A stretch of 33,965 nucleotides of DNA from a virus, in the IMG/VR virus record IMGVR_UViG_3300028196_001335, positions 1-33,965 of that record; one strand, 5' to 3'. The position numbers and the translations under genes are program-made. Below, in pieces: positions 22,482 through 28,894 of this stretch. The notes under the pieces were generated by a model. That model was not told the DNA's origin. It saw nothing but the letters and a program-made list of their open reading frames with translations, and did not search any database. Each line of letters opens with the position of its first letter. Position 1 is the first letter of the stretch.

Positions 22482-23375
22482 ATGAAACTAAGATATAGCG
22501 AAGCATTTTATAGTGTGCAAGGTGAGGGTAAATTTGTAGGAGTACCAAGTGTGTTCTTGCGTACTTTTGGTTGTAACTTCCGCTGTATGAATTTTGGCAC
22601 AGATGAAAAAAGAGATCGTTGGCAACAACATGCTGATGGACAACGTTACAACGCAGAAGTAAAAGCGTTACTGGATGCCGGCGTACATGAAACAACTGAA
22701 AAGTTTGAAGACTTGCCTATTATACACACAGGATGTGATACATATGCAAGCATTTATCCAGAGTTTAAAGACTTTAATCGACTCGCAGAAGTTGAAGAAG
22801 TGGTTGAACACTTATTAAGTTTACTGCCAGAAGGCAAGTGGACAATGGACAATGGTCAGGACGTACATTTGATCCTGACTGGAGGCGAACCTTTGTTAGC
22901 GTGGCAACGGTTATACGTCGAACTATTTGAACACCCACGTATGCAGGATCTAAAAAATGTCACAATCGAAACCAACACTACACAGCATCTACACGATGAC
23001 TTTTTCGACTATCTTAACAGCAACGACAGAATTACAGTCACTTTTAGTTGCTCACCAAAACTATCCGTTTCGGGCGAGTCTTGGGATGATGCTATCAAGC
23101 CTGATGTTGCTTATTGTTATTCCCTTGTTGATGGTAGTGACGTTTACTTTAAGTTCGTTGTTGCTACTCAAAGTGATTTTGATGAAGTTACTAGGGCTGT
23201 TCAGCAATACAGGGATGCCGGGTTGGAATGTCCAGTCTATCTTATGCCGTTGGGCGGACGTAGTGAAGAGTATACCCTCAATGTTAAAGAAGTCGCAGAA
23301 GCCTGCATGGAACGAGGATGGAGATTTACTCCAAGACTCCACATCAGCTTATTCGGAAATGCCTGGGGAACTTAA
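22482..23375 (+). CDS. queE: 7-carboxy-7-deazaguanine synthase, phage type
   Basis: 297 residues, a radical-SAM enzyme converting 6-carboxytetrahydropterin to 7-carboxy-7-deazaguanine. The start EAFYSVQGEGKFVGVPSVF is the QueE signature. The [4Fe-4S] ligands are Cys31 and Cys35 (FGCNFRC) and most likely Cys85 (HTGCDTYAS). The spacing CX3C-X49-C replaces the usual CX3CX2C through an insertion of about 47 residues. LILTGGEPLLAW is the SAM-binding GGE motif, and ETNTTQ and RLHISLFGNAWG follow. I recall a similar insertion in marine phage QueE proteins. It has its own promoter, related to that of the clamp. Confidence 0.92.
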   Translation: MKLRYSEAFYSVQGEGKFVGVPSVFLRTFGCNFRCMNFGTDEKRDRWQQHADGQRYNAEVKALLDAGVHETTEKFEDLPIIHTGCDTYASIYPEFKDFNRLAEVEEVVEHLLSLLPEGKWTMDNGQDVHLILTGGEPLLAWQRLYVELFEHPRMQDLKNVTIETNTTQHLHDDFFDYLNSNDRITVTFSCSPKLSVSGESWDDAIKPDVAYCYSLVDGSDVYFKFVVATQSDFDEVTRAVQQYRDAGLECPVYLMPLGGRSEEYTLNVKEVAEACMERGWRFTPRLHISLFGNAWGT

Positions 23376-23448
23376 AGAGAACGAGAAATTGCGTAAAGCA
23401 ATGCAGGCACCAATTGATCAAGATAAAATCCGCAAAGCCGGATGGTAA
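23359..23448 (+). CDS. possible very small protein
   Basis: A 29-residue frame starting at ATG 23359 inside the end of queE, reading MPGELKENEKLRKAMQAP and ending in DKIRKAGW. Charged and helical. It would occupy the otherwise empty stretch before the next gene. Ribosome signal is weak. Its frame extends upstream as a long open frame within queE. Low confidence. Confidence 0.35.
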   Translation: MPGELKENEKLRKAMQAPIDQDKIRKAGW

Positions 23449-23462
23449 GGAAAAGTTAAAAT

Positions 23463-23870
23463 ATGCCGTATTATACAAATGCAGATTTATTTGAAGTTGG
23501 AGACTTTACAAGTCACGCAGGAAATAAACTAGCATGGAAGATTGAGTGCGATGCTATACGCCCAGAGTGGTGGGACGGATTAGCACGTATGATTATGGAT
23601 TACCAAACAGAACCTTTTAGTAAGGTAGTTGGTATTCCACGTGGCGGAATGGCATTAGCACACGCTATGAAAAAATATGTAACACCAGGCGATCATCCTT
23701 GGATGGTTGTGGATGATGTATATACTACAGGTACAAGTTTTAGGGAATTCTGTACAGACAATCAAACAATGTTTGCATACAAGTGGTGTGCGTTTGCACG
23801 TAAGCCTATTGCTTATGAAGAGCCACATGACGTAAGAGCATTGTTTACTATGCCCCCGGAGGTAAAATGA
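23463..23870 (+). CDS. small phosphoribosyltransferase
   Basis: 135 residues. KVVGIPRGGMALAHAM is the PPi-loop region and MVVDDVYTTGTSF the PRPP loop, with Asp84/Asp85 and Thr88-Thr89-Gly90-Thr91. It is shorter than standard purine PRTases, lacking part of the hood. Target base unknown. It is separate from the PRTase at 18547 and differs in sequence; the phage thus encodes two. Start codon preceded by aaggaaa. Confidence 0.82.
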   Translation: MPYYTNADLFEVGDFTSHAGNKLAWKIECDAIRPEWWDGLARMIMDYQTEPFSKVVGIPRGGMALAHAMKKYVTPGDHPWMVVDDVYTTGTSFREFCTDNQTMFAYKWCAFARKPIAYEEPHDVRALFTMPPEVK

Positions 23871-24157
23871 AATTTATAAAAAAACAATTTGCTAAACTAA
23901 GACTCAAAGATCAAAAACTTGAGAAAGAATTGGCAAACATTGACGATGAACCTTGGGTCAAAGTTATCAATGTTTCAATGACTGATCCCAAAGATCCAAG
24001 TACTGGATTCTTTGAACTAGACTGGAACGATCAATTTGTTCAAAGTTTATATGATGCAGGATACAGTGGTCGCAATGGCGAAGAAGTAGTAGATCAATGG
24101 TTTAATGATTTATGTCGTGGAGTTATAAGCGATGAGTTCTCACAAGAAAACGAATAA
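23867..24157 (+). CDS. conserved hypothetical protein
   Basis: 96 residues, 4-nt overlap upstream, with ribosome site ggagg in the previous gene. A basic N-terminal helix (KKQFAKLRLKDQKLEKEL) is followed by a conserved-looking DDEPWVKVINVSM and then FFELDWNDQFVQSLYDAGY. Similar proteins occur in cyanophages; role unknown. Part of the unit that leads to the 5' nuclease. Confidence 0.7.
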   Translation: MKFIKKQFAKLRLKDQKLEKELANIDDEPWVKVINVSMTDPKDPSTGFFELDWNDQFVQSLYDAGYSGRNGEEVVDQWFNDLCRGVISDEFSQENE

Positions 24158-24368
24158 AGATTTGTGGAGTATAAGCCATAGTTATAAACTGACACCACAA
24201 AGTCAGAAATATTTCTATGAATACGAGCAGAATTCATTTGACAAACTTGCCCATCATGCTGTACAATTAGAGATGGAACTGCTTGATGACATCGACATTT
24301 GGGTCGATTTAATGGATGGACAATATCCTGAAGCTATGCAATTAATAAACGAGATAAGGAACAAATGA
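24132..24368 (+). CDS. small acidic hypothetical protein
   Basis: 78 residues, overlapping the gene before by 26 nt and the nuclease gene after by 4 nt. Aromatic and acidic, with KYFYEYEQNSFDKLAHHAV and MELLDDIDIWVDLMDG. No domain recognised. Coupling with the nuclease suggests joint expression but not a shared function. Confidence 0.65.
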   Translation: MSSHKKTNKDLWSISHSYKLTPQSQKYFYEYEQNSFDKLAHHAVQLEMELLDDIDIWVDLMDGQYPEAMQLINEIRNK

Positions 24369-25348
24369 CTTATATACTAGTAGATACCGCAAATATGTTT
24401 TTTCGAGCCCGCCATGTTGTACGTAGCGGCGATAATGATATTAAAATTGGTATGGCATATCACATTATGTTTAGTGCCATTAACAAAGCATGGCGTGACT
24501 TTGGTGGTACCCATGTAGTATTTTGTTTAGAAGGTCGCAGCTGGCGCAAGGATCATTATATTCCATACAAAGCAAATCGTGCTGTTGCACGTGCCGCGGC
24601 GACAGAGCAAGAGCAAGAAGAAGATCGTATGTTCTGGGAAGCGTTTGATGACTTTAAAGACTTTATTGATCAGAAGACTAACTGCACAGTATTACAACAT
24701 CAACAGTGTGAAGCAGATGACTTTATTGCCCGTTGGATACAGAATCATCCTGATGATGAACATGTTATTATTAGTAGTGACAGCGACTTTTATCAGTTAT
24801 TGAGTGAAAAAGTCACACAATATAATGGCATTAGTAACCAGCATATTAAGATTGATGGTATTGTAAACGACAAAGGTAAGCCTGTTATAGACAAGAAAAC
24901 TAAAGAGCAGAAGCAAATTGGTGATCCTGAATACTTGTTGTTTGAGAAATGTGTACGTGGCGATACTAGCGATAACATCTTTAGTGCGTACCCTGGTGTG
25001 CGTAAAAAAGGCACCAAGAACAAGATTGGTATACAGGAAGCATTTGCAGACAAAGAGTCCAAAGGGTTTAACTGGAATAACTTTATGCTACAACGTTGGA
25101 CAGATCATGAGGGTGTAGAACATCGTGTACTGGAAGACTATCAGCGTAATCGTGAATTGATTGACTTAACAGCACAACCGCAACCTATTAAAGATGCACT
25201 GGATGAAGTTATTACAACACAAGTTAACAAGACTCCAACTGGACAAGTTGGTATTAAGTTTATGAAGTTTTGTGGAAAGTATGATTTACAGAAGATCAGT
25301 GAGCATCCAACTGACCATGCAACTTACTTGAATGCAGGCTATGCGTAA
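24365..25348 (+). CDS. rnh: 5'-3' exonuclease / RNase H (FEN family, T4 Rnh-like)
   Basis: 327 residues, near T4 RNase H (305). It removes RNA primers and flaps during lagging-strand synthesis. PIN-like metal-site motifs: YILVDTANMFFRARH at the start, VVFCLEGRSWRKDHYIPYKANR (helical arch region), CEADDFIARW, VIISSDSDFYQL, and CVRGDTSDNIFSAYPGVRKKG, the helix-hairpin-helix-like DNA-binding region. All acidic ligands look intact. Overlaps the gene on each side. Confidence 0.93.
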   Translation: MTYILVDTANMFFRARHVVRSGDNDIKIGMAYHIMFSAINKAWRDFGGTHVVFCLEGRSWRKDHYIPYKANRAVARAAATEQEQEEDRMFWEAFDDFKDFIDQKTNCTVLQHQQCEADDFIARWIQNHPDDEHVIISSDSDFYQLLSEKVTQYNGISNQHIKIDGIVNDKGKPVIDKKTKEQKQIGDPEYLLFEKCVRGDTSDNIFSAYPGVRKKGTKNKIGIQEAFADKESKGFNWNNFMLQRWTDHEGVEHRVLEDYQRNRELIDLTAQPQPIKDALDEVITTQVNKTPTGQVGIKFMKFCGKYDLQKISEHPTDHATYLNAGYA

Positions 25349-25844
25349 CTTTACAGCTAAAAATATTATTAAAGACAAGTTCTGGATTGTTGAGCTTAAC
25401 GGAACCAATGTTGGTACAGTAAAGTTTAATGATTCAACTTATATCTATTTTAATAATGACACCAAAGAAACCATAGTTTATACTGAACAAGAGTTTGAAA
25501 ATCAGTTTAAAACAGTAAATAGTACTACAACGAAAAGTGTCTTTACAGATGTATACGGATATACTACCAACTGTGAAGAGGTATTCAACGTAAGGACTGA
25601 GGAAAACACACCTGTTTATACAAAAACAAGTACAAGTAGCAATTATTTTGCGGCAGGTTATTATGCAATTTATTTTCCATCTATCAAATGGAGTTCGGCA
25701 CACTGCCCACGATTAAAAACTTTAAAATCGTATCCTTTTATTGGTCCTTTTAAGACAGAAGAAGATGTCAATTTGGCAATGAAAAGGAAACGATATGAAG
25801 AAACTACTAATAGCAATAGCAGTAATACTACTATTACCCAATAG
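25341..25844 (+). CDS. conserved hypothetical protein
   Basis: 167 residues; ATG 25341 is taken because it has a purine-rich site close upstream and small overlap; an ATG 9 nt upstream is possible. It is beta-rich with FWIVELNGTNVGTVKFND, a Tyr/Phe-rich SSNYFAAGYYAIYFPSIKW, and CPRLKTLKSYPFIGPFKTEED. Resembles a marine phage family without known role. A 50-nt overlap with the next gene is unusually long here. Confidence 0.7.
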   Translation: MRNFTAKNIIKDKFWIVELNGTNVGTVKFNDSTYIYFNNDTKETIVYTEQEFENQFKTVNSTTTKSVFTDVYGYTTNCEEVFNVRTEENTPVYTKTSTSSNYFAAGYYAIYFPSIKWSSAHCPRLKTLKSYPFIGPFKTEEDVNLAMKRKRYEETTNSNSSNTTITQ

Positions 25845-26154
25845 TTTATTTGCACAGGAACCACCAAAATCAATACCTCTACCAATTATGATACAGTGTG
25901 GTCCAACTGATTTTACAATCAAACTACTGAAAGACAAATACAAAGAACATCCAATAGCACTGGGCGAAGGTCAGGTAATTACACCAGACGGAGATCCAGT
26001 ACGAGGACAAATGTTGTTTTGGTATGGTGAAGAAAACAAAACTTTTAGTGTAACTATCTCATTTGGTAAAAATGATTTTATGTCATGTCTTATCATGAAT
26101 GGCAATAATGTTAATGTGTTCTACAATCCAAATGCAGGTAAGGATCCCATGTAA
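25795..26154 (+). CDS. exported protein with signal peptide
   Basis: 119 residues. N-terminal signal peptide: KK, hydrophobic core LLIAIAVILLLP, and a probable signal peptidase I site after NSLFA (residue 20). The mature part includes IMIQCGPTDFTIKLL and EGQVITPDGDPVRGQMLFW, with two Cys that could form a disulfide in the periplasm. Similar short secreted proteins are seen in marine phages; possible periplasmic or superinfection-related role is speculative. Confidence 0.75.
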   Translation: MKKLLIAIAVILLLPNSLFAQEPPKSIPLPIMIQCGPTDFTIKLLKDKYKEHPIALGEGQVITPDGDPVRGQMLFWYGEENKTFSVTISFGKNDFMSCLIMNGNNVNVFYNPNAGKDPM

Positions 26155-26165
26155 TCTCATGTAAA

Positions 26166-26201
26166 CTACGTTGTTAATATAAATACATATAGACAACGTA
26201 G
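26166..26201 (+). promoter_or_regulatory. TATAAATA late-promoter box inside a 9-bp inverted repeat
   Basis: CTACGTTGT (26166-26174) and ACAACGTAG (26193-26201) are perfect inverted repeats. They enclose TATAAATA (26178-26185), the exact T4 late promoter core. The right arm runs directly into the ribosome site (taggaga) of the gene at 26210. The dyad could be a DNA operator, or a hairpin limiting ribosome access if transcribed from upstream. Confidence 0.5.
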
Positions 26202-26209
26202 GAGATCAC

Positions 26210-26512
26210 ATGGCTAGACCAAAACCAACAATTATTCTAGAACACACTGACAGCAAGACTTATCGCAGTGAGCAAATTTTACATGCAGATGCAATTTATG
26301 CAGTGTTTTATCAGGATTCACCCATTAACTTACGGAGCCTTAACAGTTTAGTAAATTATCCTGGACCAAAGTACAAAAAGGTCAGCTTTAGCAATAGCGG
26401 GCATGCATTTAACTTAGCAGAACGTATGAACAAAATGTTCAAATGCAAAGACTTTACTGTAGTGAAACTAACTCAGGGCGAAGTAATTGACGAAGACGAC
26501 ATCGATCCATGA
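26210..26512 (+). CDS. conserved T4-like phage hypothetical protein
   Basis: 100 residues, ribosome site taggaga. It begins ARPKPTIILEHTDSKTY and has beta-strand-rich AIYAVFYQDSPINLRSLN, then GPKYKKVSFSNSGHAFNLAE and an acidic end. It resembles a conserved cyanophage family of unknown role. The only gene in this stretch with an exact TATAAATA box upstream, so it may be expressed late. Confidence 0.72.
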   Translation: MARPKPTIILEHTDSKTYRSEQILHADAIYAVFYQDSPINLRSLNSLVNYPGPKYKKVSFSNSGHAFNLAERMNKMFKCKDFTVVKLTQGEVIDEDDIDP

Positions 26513-26834
26513 TCAAATAGTAACCTACTTAACAGACAAGTACGGCAAGAATGTTGACATGCGTCCACGTGACTTGTTTTATAATACCACTGGTAAAGGA
26601 CTACGCCTTACCAGACTTGGATATGAACTGTTAAAAAACGAATTCGACTGTTATCCACATCCAATCGAAAAAGAAATCAAAGTTAAAGTAAAACATATCC
26701 TTGCATTAGACGCAGAAATGCAATGGCCATATTATCTATCCAGTAAACAAATTGTATTATTCAGCGAGGATGACAGTGTCATTATGAAGCTCGTTGGAGG
26801 ATATGAAAACTGGATTGCCAGCGTCTCCAGTTAA
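26487..26834 (+). CDS. conserved T4-like phage hypothetical protein
   Basis: 115 residues from TTG 26487; no in-frame ATG precedes the conserved region, so a TTG start overlapping the upstream gene by 26 nt is chosen. KNVDMRPRDLFYNTTGKGLR and WPYYLSSKQIVLFSEDD match a pattern I recognise in cyanophage proteins of unknown function. Probably alpha/beta. Confidence 0.65.
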   Translation: MTKTTSIHDQIVTYLTDKYGKNVDMRPRDLFYNTTGKGLRLTRLGYELLKNEFDCYPHPIEKEIKVKVKHILALDAEMQWPYYLSSKQIVLFSEDDSVIMKLVGGYENWIASVSS

Positions 26835-26851
26835 AAAATTTAAAAAACCAC

Positions 26852-26880
26852 TTGACATTCCACCGTGTAACCACTATACT
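26852..26880 (+). promoter_or_regulatory. sigma70-type promoter
   Basis: TTGACA (26852-26857), 17-bp spacer, TATACT (26875-26880), 29 nt before a small membrane-protein gene with ribosome site caggagg. Located in the 75-nt gap after a stop codon. Likely starts the unit leading to the MoxR ATPase. Confidence 0.75.
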
Positions 26881-26909
26881 GTATAAGTAAAGCACAGGAG
26901 GATTGCCTA

Positions 26910-27092
26910 ATGATGGAAATATGGTTACTAGCTACAGCATTGATTTTTACAATTGTTGGATACGGCATGGGAAAACGCACAGGTCTCGAACTTGGTGTTG
27001 ACGGTACGTTATCAATGTTGGAAAAAGGACGCTATATCAAACTTACTACTCAATCCGATGGTGAAATAGTTATTGAAAAATCTGGAGAGTAG
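26910..27092 (+). CDS. small N-terminally anchored protein
   Basis: 60 residues; ATG ATG pair, first used. Residues about 4-20 are hydrophobic (IWLLATALIFTIVGYGM), followed by a soluble segment GTLSMLEKGRYIKLTTQSDG. It resembles small single-span proteins found in marine T4-like phages. First gene of a promoter-led unit. Function unknown. Confidence 0.7.
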   Translation: MMEIWLLATALIFTIVGYGMGKRTGLELGVDGTLSMLEKGRYIKLTTQSDGEIVIEKSGE

Positions 27093-27094
27093 TA

Positions 27095-27316
27095 ATGGTA
27101 AATTTTAAGTTAGAAGAACTAAGTCAAGAATTTGTACGTGGCCGTAAAAAAGTAGCTGACCCACAGACTATTGCAACGGCAACCAAATGGTATCGCTCAT
27201 TTACAGGTGGGCGTGGCAATGTAGGCACAGATGAAATTCTAGAACTTTATAAAATGTTAGAAAAAAGTGAAGAATTAAAGCAAAAAGTAGTTGACAAGCA
27301 AGACGTCTTACTGTAA
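27095..27316 (+). CDS. small hypothetical protein
   Basis: 73 residues, ATG 2 nt after the previous stop. Helical, with FVRGRKKVADPQTIATATKW, a Gly-rich turn GGRGNVGTDE and LELYKMLEKSEELKQKVV. No domain recognised. Its end overlaps the promoter of the ATPase gene. Confidence 0.68.
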   Translation: MVNFKLEELSQEFVRGRKKVADPQTIATATKWYRSFTGGRGNVGTDEILELYKMLEKSEELKQKVVDKQDVLL

Positions 27317-27319
27317 ACT
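27291..27319 (+). promoter_or_regulatory. probable promoter of the MoxR-type gene
   Basis: TTGACA (27291-27296), 17-bp spacer, TAAACT (27314-27319), preceded by TG one base earlier. The -10 matches consensus at four of six positions. It is followed by aaaggag and the ATG at 27353. Overlaps the end of the upstream gene. Confidence 0.5.
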
Positions 27320-27352
27320 ACAAGTATAAGTTAAACAAAAGGAGCCCATATC

Positions 27353-28459
27353 ATGGCAATGACAGAAACACAAAGTCGCACAGTACGTTTAAGTGAAGCC
27401 CGCAAGTATGTTAAGCATCATGCTAAAAAGAAACGTCCTATGATGATTTGGGGTCCTCCAGGAATTGGTAAATCGGATCTGATTGCCGGCGTTTGTAATG
27501 AATATGCAAACAGTCTGCTTATTGATGTACGTTTGCCGCTTTGGGAACCTACAGATATCAAAGGTATTCCATACTACAGTGCAAATGACAACACTATGAA
27601 ATGGGCGCCGCCCACAGAACTTCCTAGTGAAGAACTTGCCGCACAATATGATACTATCTTTTTGTTCTTGGACGAGCTTAATGGTGGAGCACCTGCTGTA
27701 CAAGCGGCTGCATATCAGCTTATCCTTAACCGCAAGGTTGGTACATACAAACTGCCAGACAATGTTGTAATTGTTGCCGCAGGTAACCGTGAGACTGACA
27801 AGGGTGTTACATATCGTATGCCCAAGCCACTTGCTAACCGTTTTGTACACTATGAAATCCGTGTTGACTTTGAAGATTGGTTGACTTGGGCTACTAACAA
27901 TGACATCAGTCCTGATGTTGTGGGTTACTTAACGTTTGCAAAGTCAGACTTGTATAACTTTGATCCATCCAGCAATGAGCGTTCGTTTGCTACACCACGT
28001 AGTTGGGCGTTTGTTAGTGAATTGTTGGACGATGTTGAAGACTTTACTGACGAAGAAATTACTGACATGGTGTCAGGTGCAATTGGCGAAGGTACTGCGC
28101 TCAAGTTTAAAGCACACCGTGCTGTTGCCAGCAAGTTGCCTAACCCAACATTGATCCTTACTGGCGAAGTTACTACGCTAAAAACAAAAGAGATCAGCGC
28201 AATGTACTCACTAAGCACTAGTATGGCATATGAGCTTAAAGCAGTGTATGACCAAATTGGACGTGATGTTACCAAAGAAGAATTTGATGGCATGCTGGAC
28301 AATGTACTGGGCTTTATGATGAAAAACTTTGATCCAGAGATGATCATTATGGCAACCCGCCTTGTGTTTGTACAGTATGGTGTTACCGCCAACTTGCGTA
28401 AAATGAGTAACTGGCCTGAGTTTATGAAAAACTATGGTCACTTAATCAAAGAAGCCTAA
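27353..28459 (+). CDS. MoxR-type AAA+ ATPase
   Basis: 368 residues. Walker A GPPGIGKS (34-41), Walker B IFLFLDELN (102-109), sensor-like VVIVAAGNRETD and arginine-finger region PLANRFVHYEI, then MoxR-like ATPRSWAFVSELL in the lid. MoxR ATPases act as chaperones or metal-insertion machines together with a VWA-domain protein; one lies two genes downstream (28895-30142), a classic pair. Ribosome site aaggag. Client unknown. Such pairs also occur in cyanophages. Confidence 0.9.
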   Translation: MAMTETQSRTVRLSEARKYVKHHAKKKRPMMIWGPPGIGKSDLIAGVCNEYANSLLIDVRLPLWEPTDIKGIPYYSANDNTMKWAPPTELPSEELAAQYDTIFLFLDELNGGAPAVQAAAYQLILNRKVGTYKLPDNVVIVAAGNRETDKGVTYRMPKPLANRFVHYEIRVDFEDWLTWATNNDISPDVVGYLTFAKSDLYNFDPSSNERSFATPRSWAFVSELLDDVEDFTDEEITDMVSGAIGEGTALKFKAHRAVASKLPNPTLILTGEVTTLKTKEISAMYSLSTSMAYELKAVYDQIGRDVTKEEFDGMLDNVLGFMMKNFDPEMIIMATRLVFVQYGVTANLRKMSNWPEFMKNYGHLIKEA

Positions 28460-28478
28460 TTTCAAAAGATAAGGTAAT

Positions 28479-28499
28479 AGGGCCAGAGATGGCCCTTTA
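28479..28499 (+). terminator. hairpin terminator after the MoxR-type gene
   Basis: AGGGCCA (28479-28485), GAGA tetraloop, TGGCCCT (28490-28496), then TTATTATATT. A stable 7-bp GC-rich stem with a weak T-rich tail. Probably terminates or reduces transcription into the next gene; its flank still carries the next gene's ribosome site. Confidence 0.6.
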
Positions 28500-28520
28500 T
28501 TATATTGTAGTGGAGGATAT

Positions 28521-28838
28521 ATGGCAGAACCATTAATTAACATTAAAAGTAGTATTAGGCAAAGTATTAACAACCGTCTGTATACCAGTAGGTTGTGTTT
28601 TGAGTATTTGGGTACTCCCAATCCCAAAAGTCATCATATTAAGCAGTGGAAAAATACCTGGGAGACTAAGTATAGTGTAGTTATTAATAGTAGAACGAAA
28701 GCTCGTCAGACGCTCAAAACAGCTGATATACCCACCTTACTGTATGATATGCGTTACTTGGAGGATGGCACTAAGGTAGCTGTTTTCTTTAGAGATGAAG
28801 ACTTAGTTTTATTTAAATTAATGTATGATAACACTTGA
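28521..28838 (+). CDS. small hypothetical protein
   Basis: 105 residues, ribosome site ggagg. Basic first half (SIRQSINNRLYTSRLCFEY, HHIKQWKNTWETKYSVVINS), then AVFFRDEDLVLFKLMYD at the end, an alternating strand pattern. No known domain. It is located between the MoxR-type ATPase and its VWA partner and ends just before a promoter. Confidence 0.7.
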   Translation: MAEPLINIKSSIRQSINNRLYTSRLCFEYLGTPNPKSHHIKQWKNTWETKYSVVINSRTKARQTLKTADIPTLLYDMRYLEDGTKVAVFFRDEDLVLFKLMYDNT

Positions 28839-28862
28839 CATTAACATCAAATAGTATATAAT
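28835..28862 (+). promoter_or_regulatory. sigma70-type promoter of the VWA gene
   Basis: TTGACA (28835-28840), 16-bp spacer, TATAAT (28857-28862), both consensus. The -35 overlaps the upstream stop codon. The VWA gene starts 32 nt after the -10 element. Confidence 0.8.
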
Positions 28863-28894
28863 GATACATGTAATAACAGAAAAGGTTGCAAGTA

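Noticed and set aside
22957-23358. Upper part of the overlapping frame within queE as an independent gene
   Set aside because: It lies entirely over conserved QueE coding sequence, has low-complexity Leu/Ser content and no ribosome site; only its short tail is kept, at low confidence.
27389-27850. 153-codon frame on the - strand opposite the MoxR-type gene
   Set aside because: It mirrors a strongly conserved ATPase coding sequence; all other genes are on the + strand and no ribosome site or promoter supports it.
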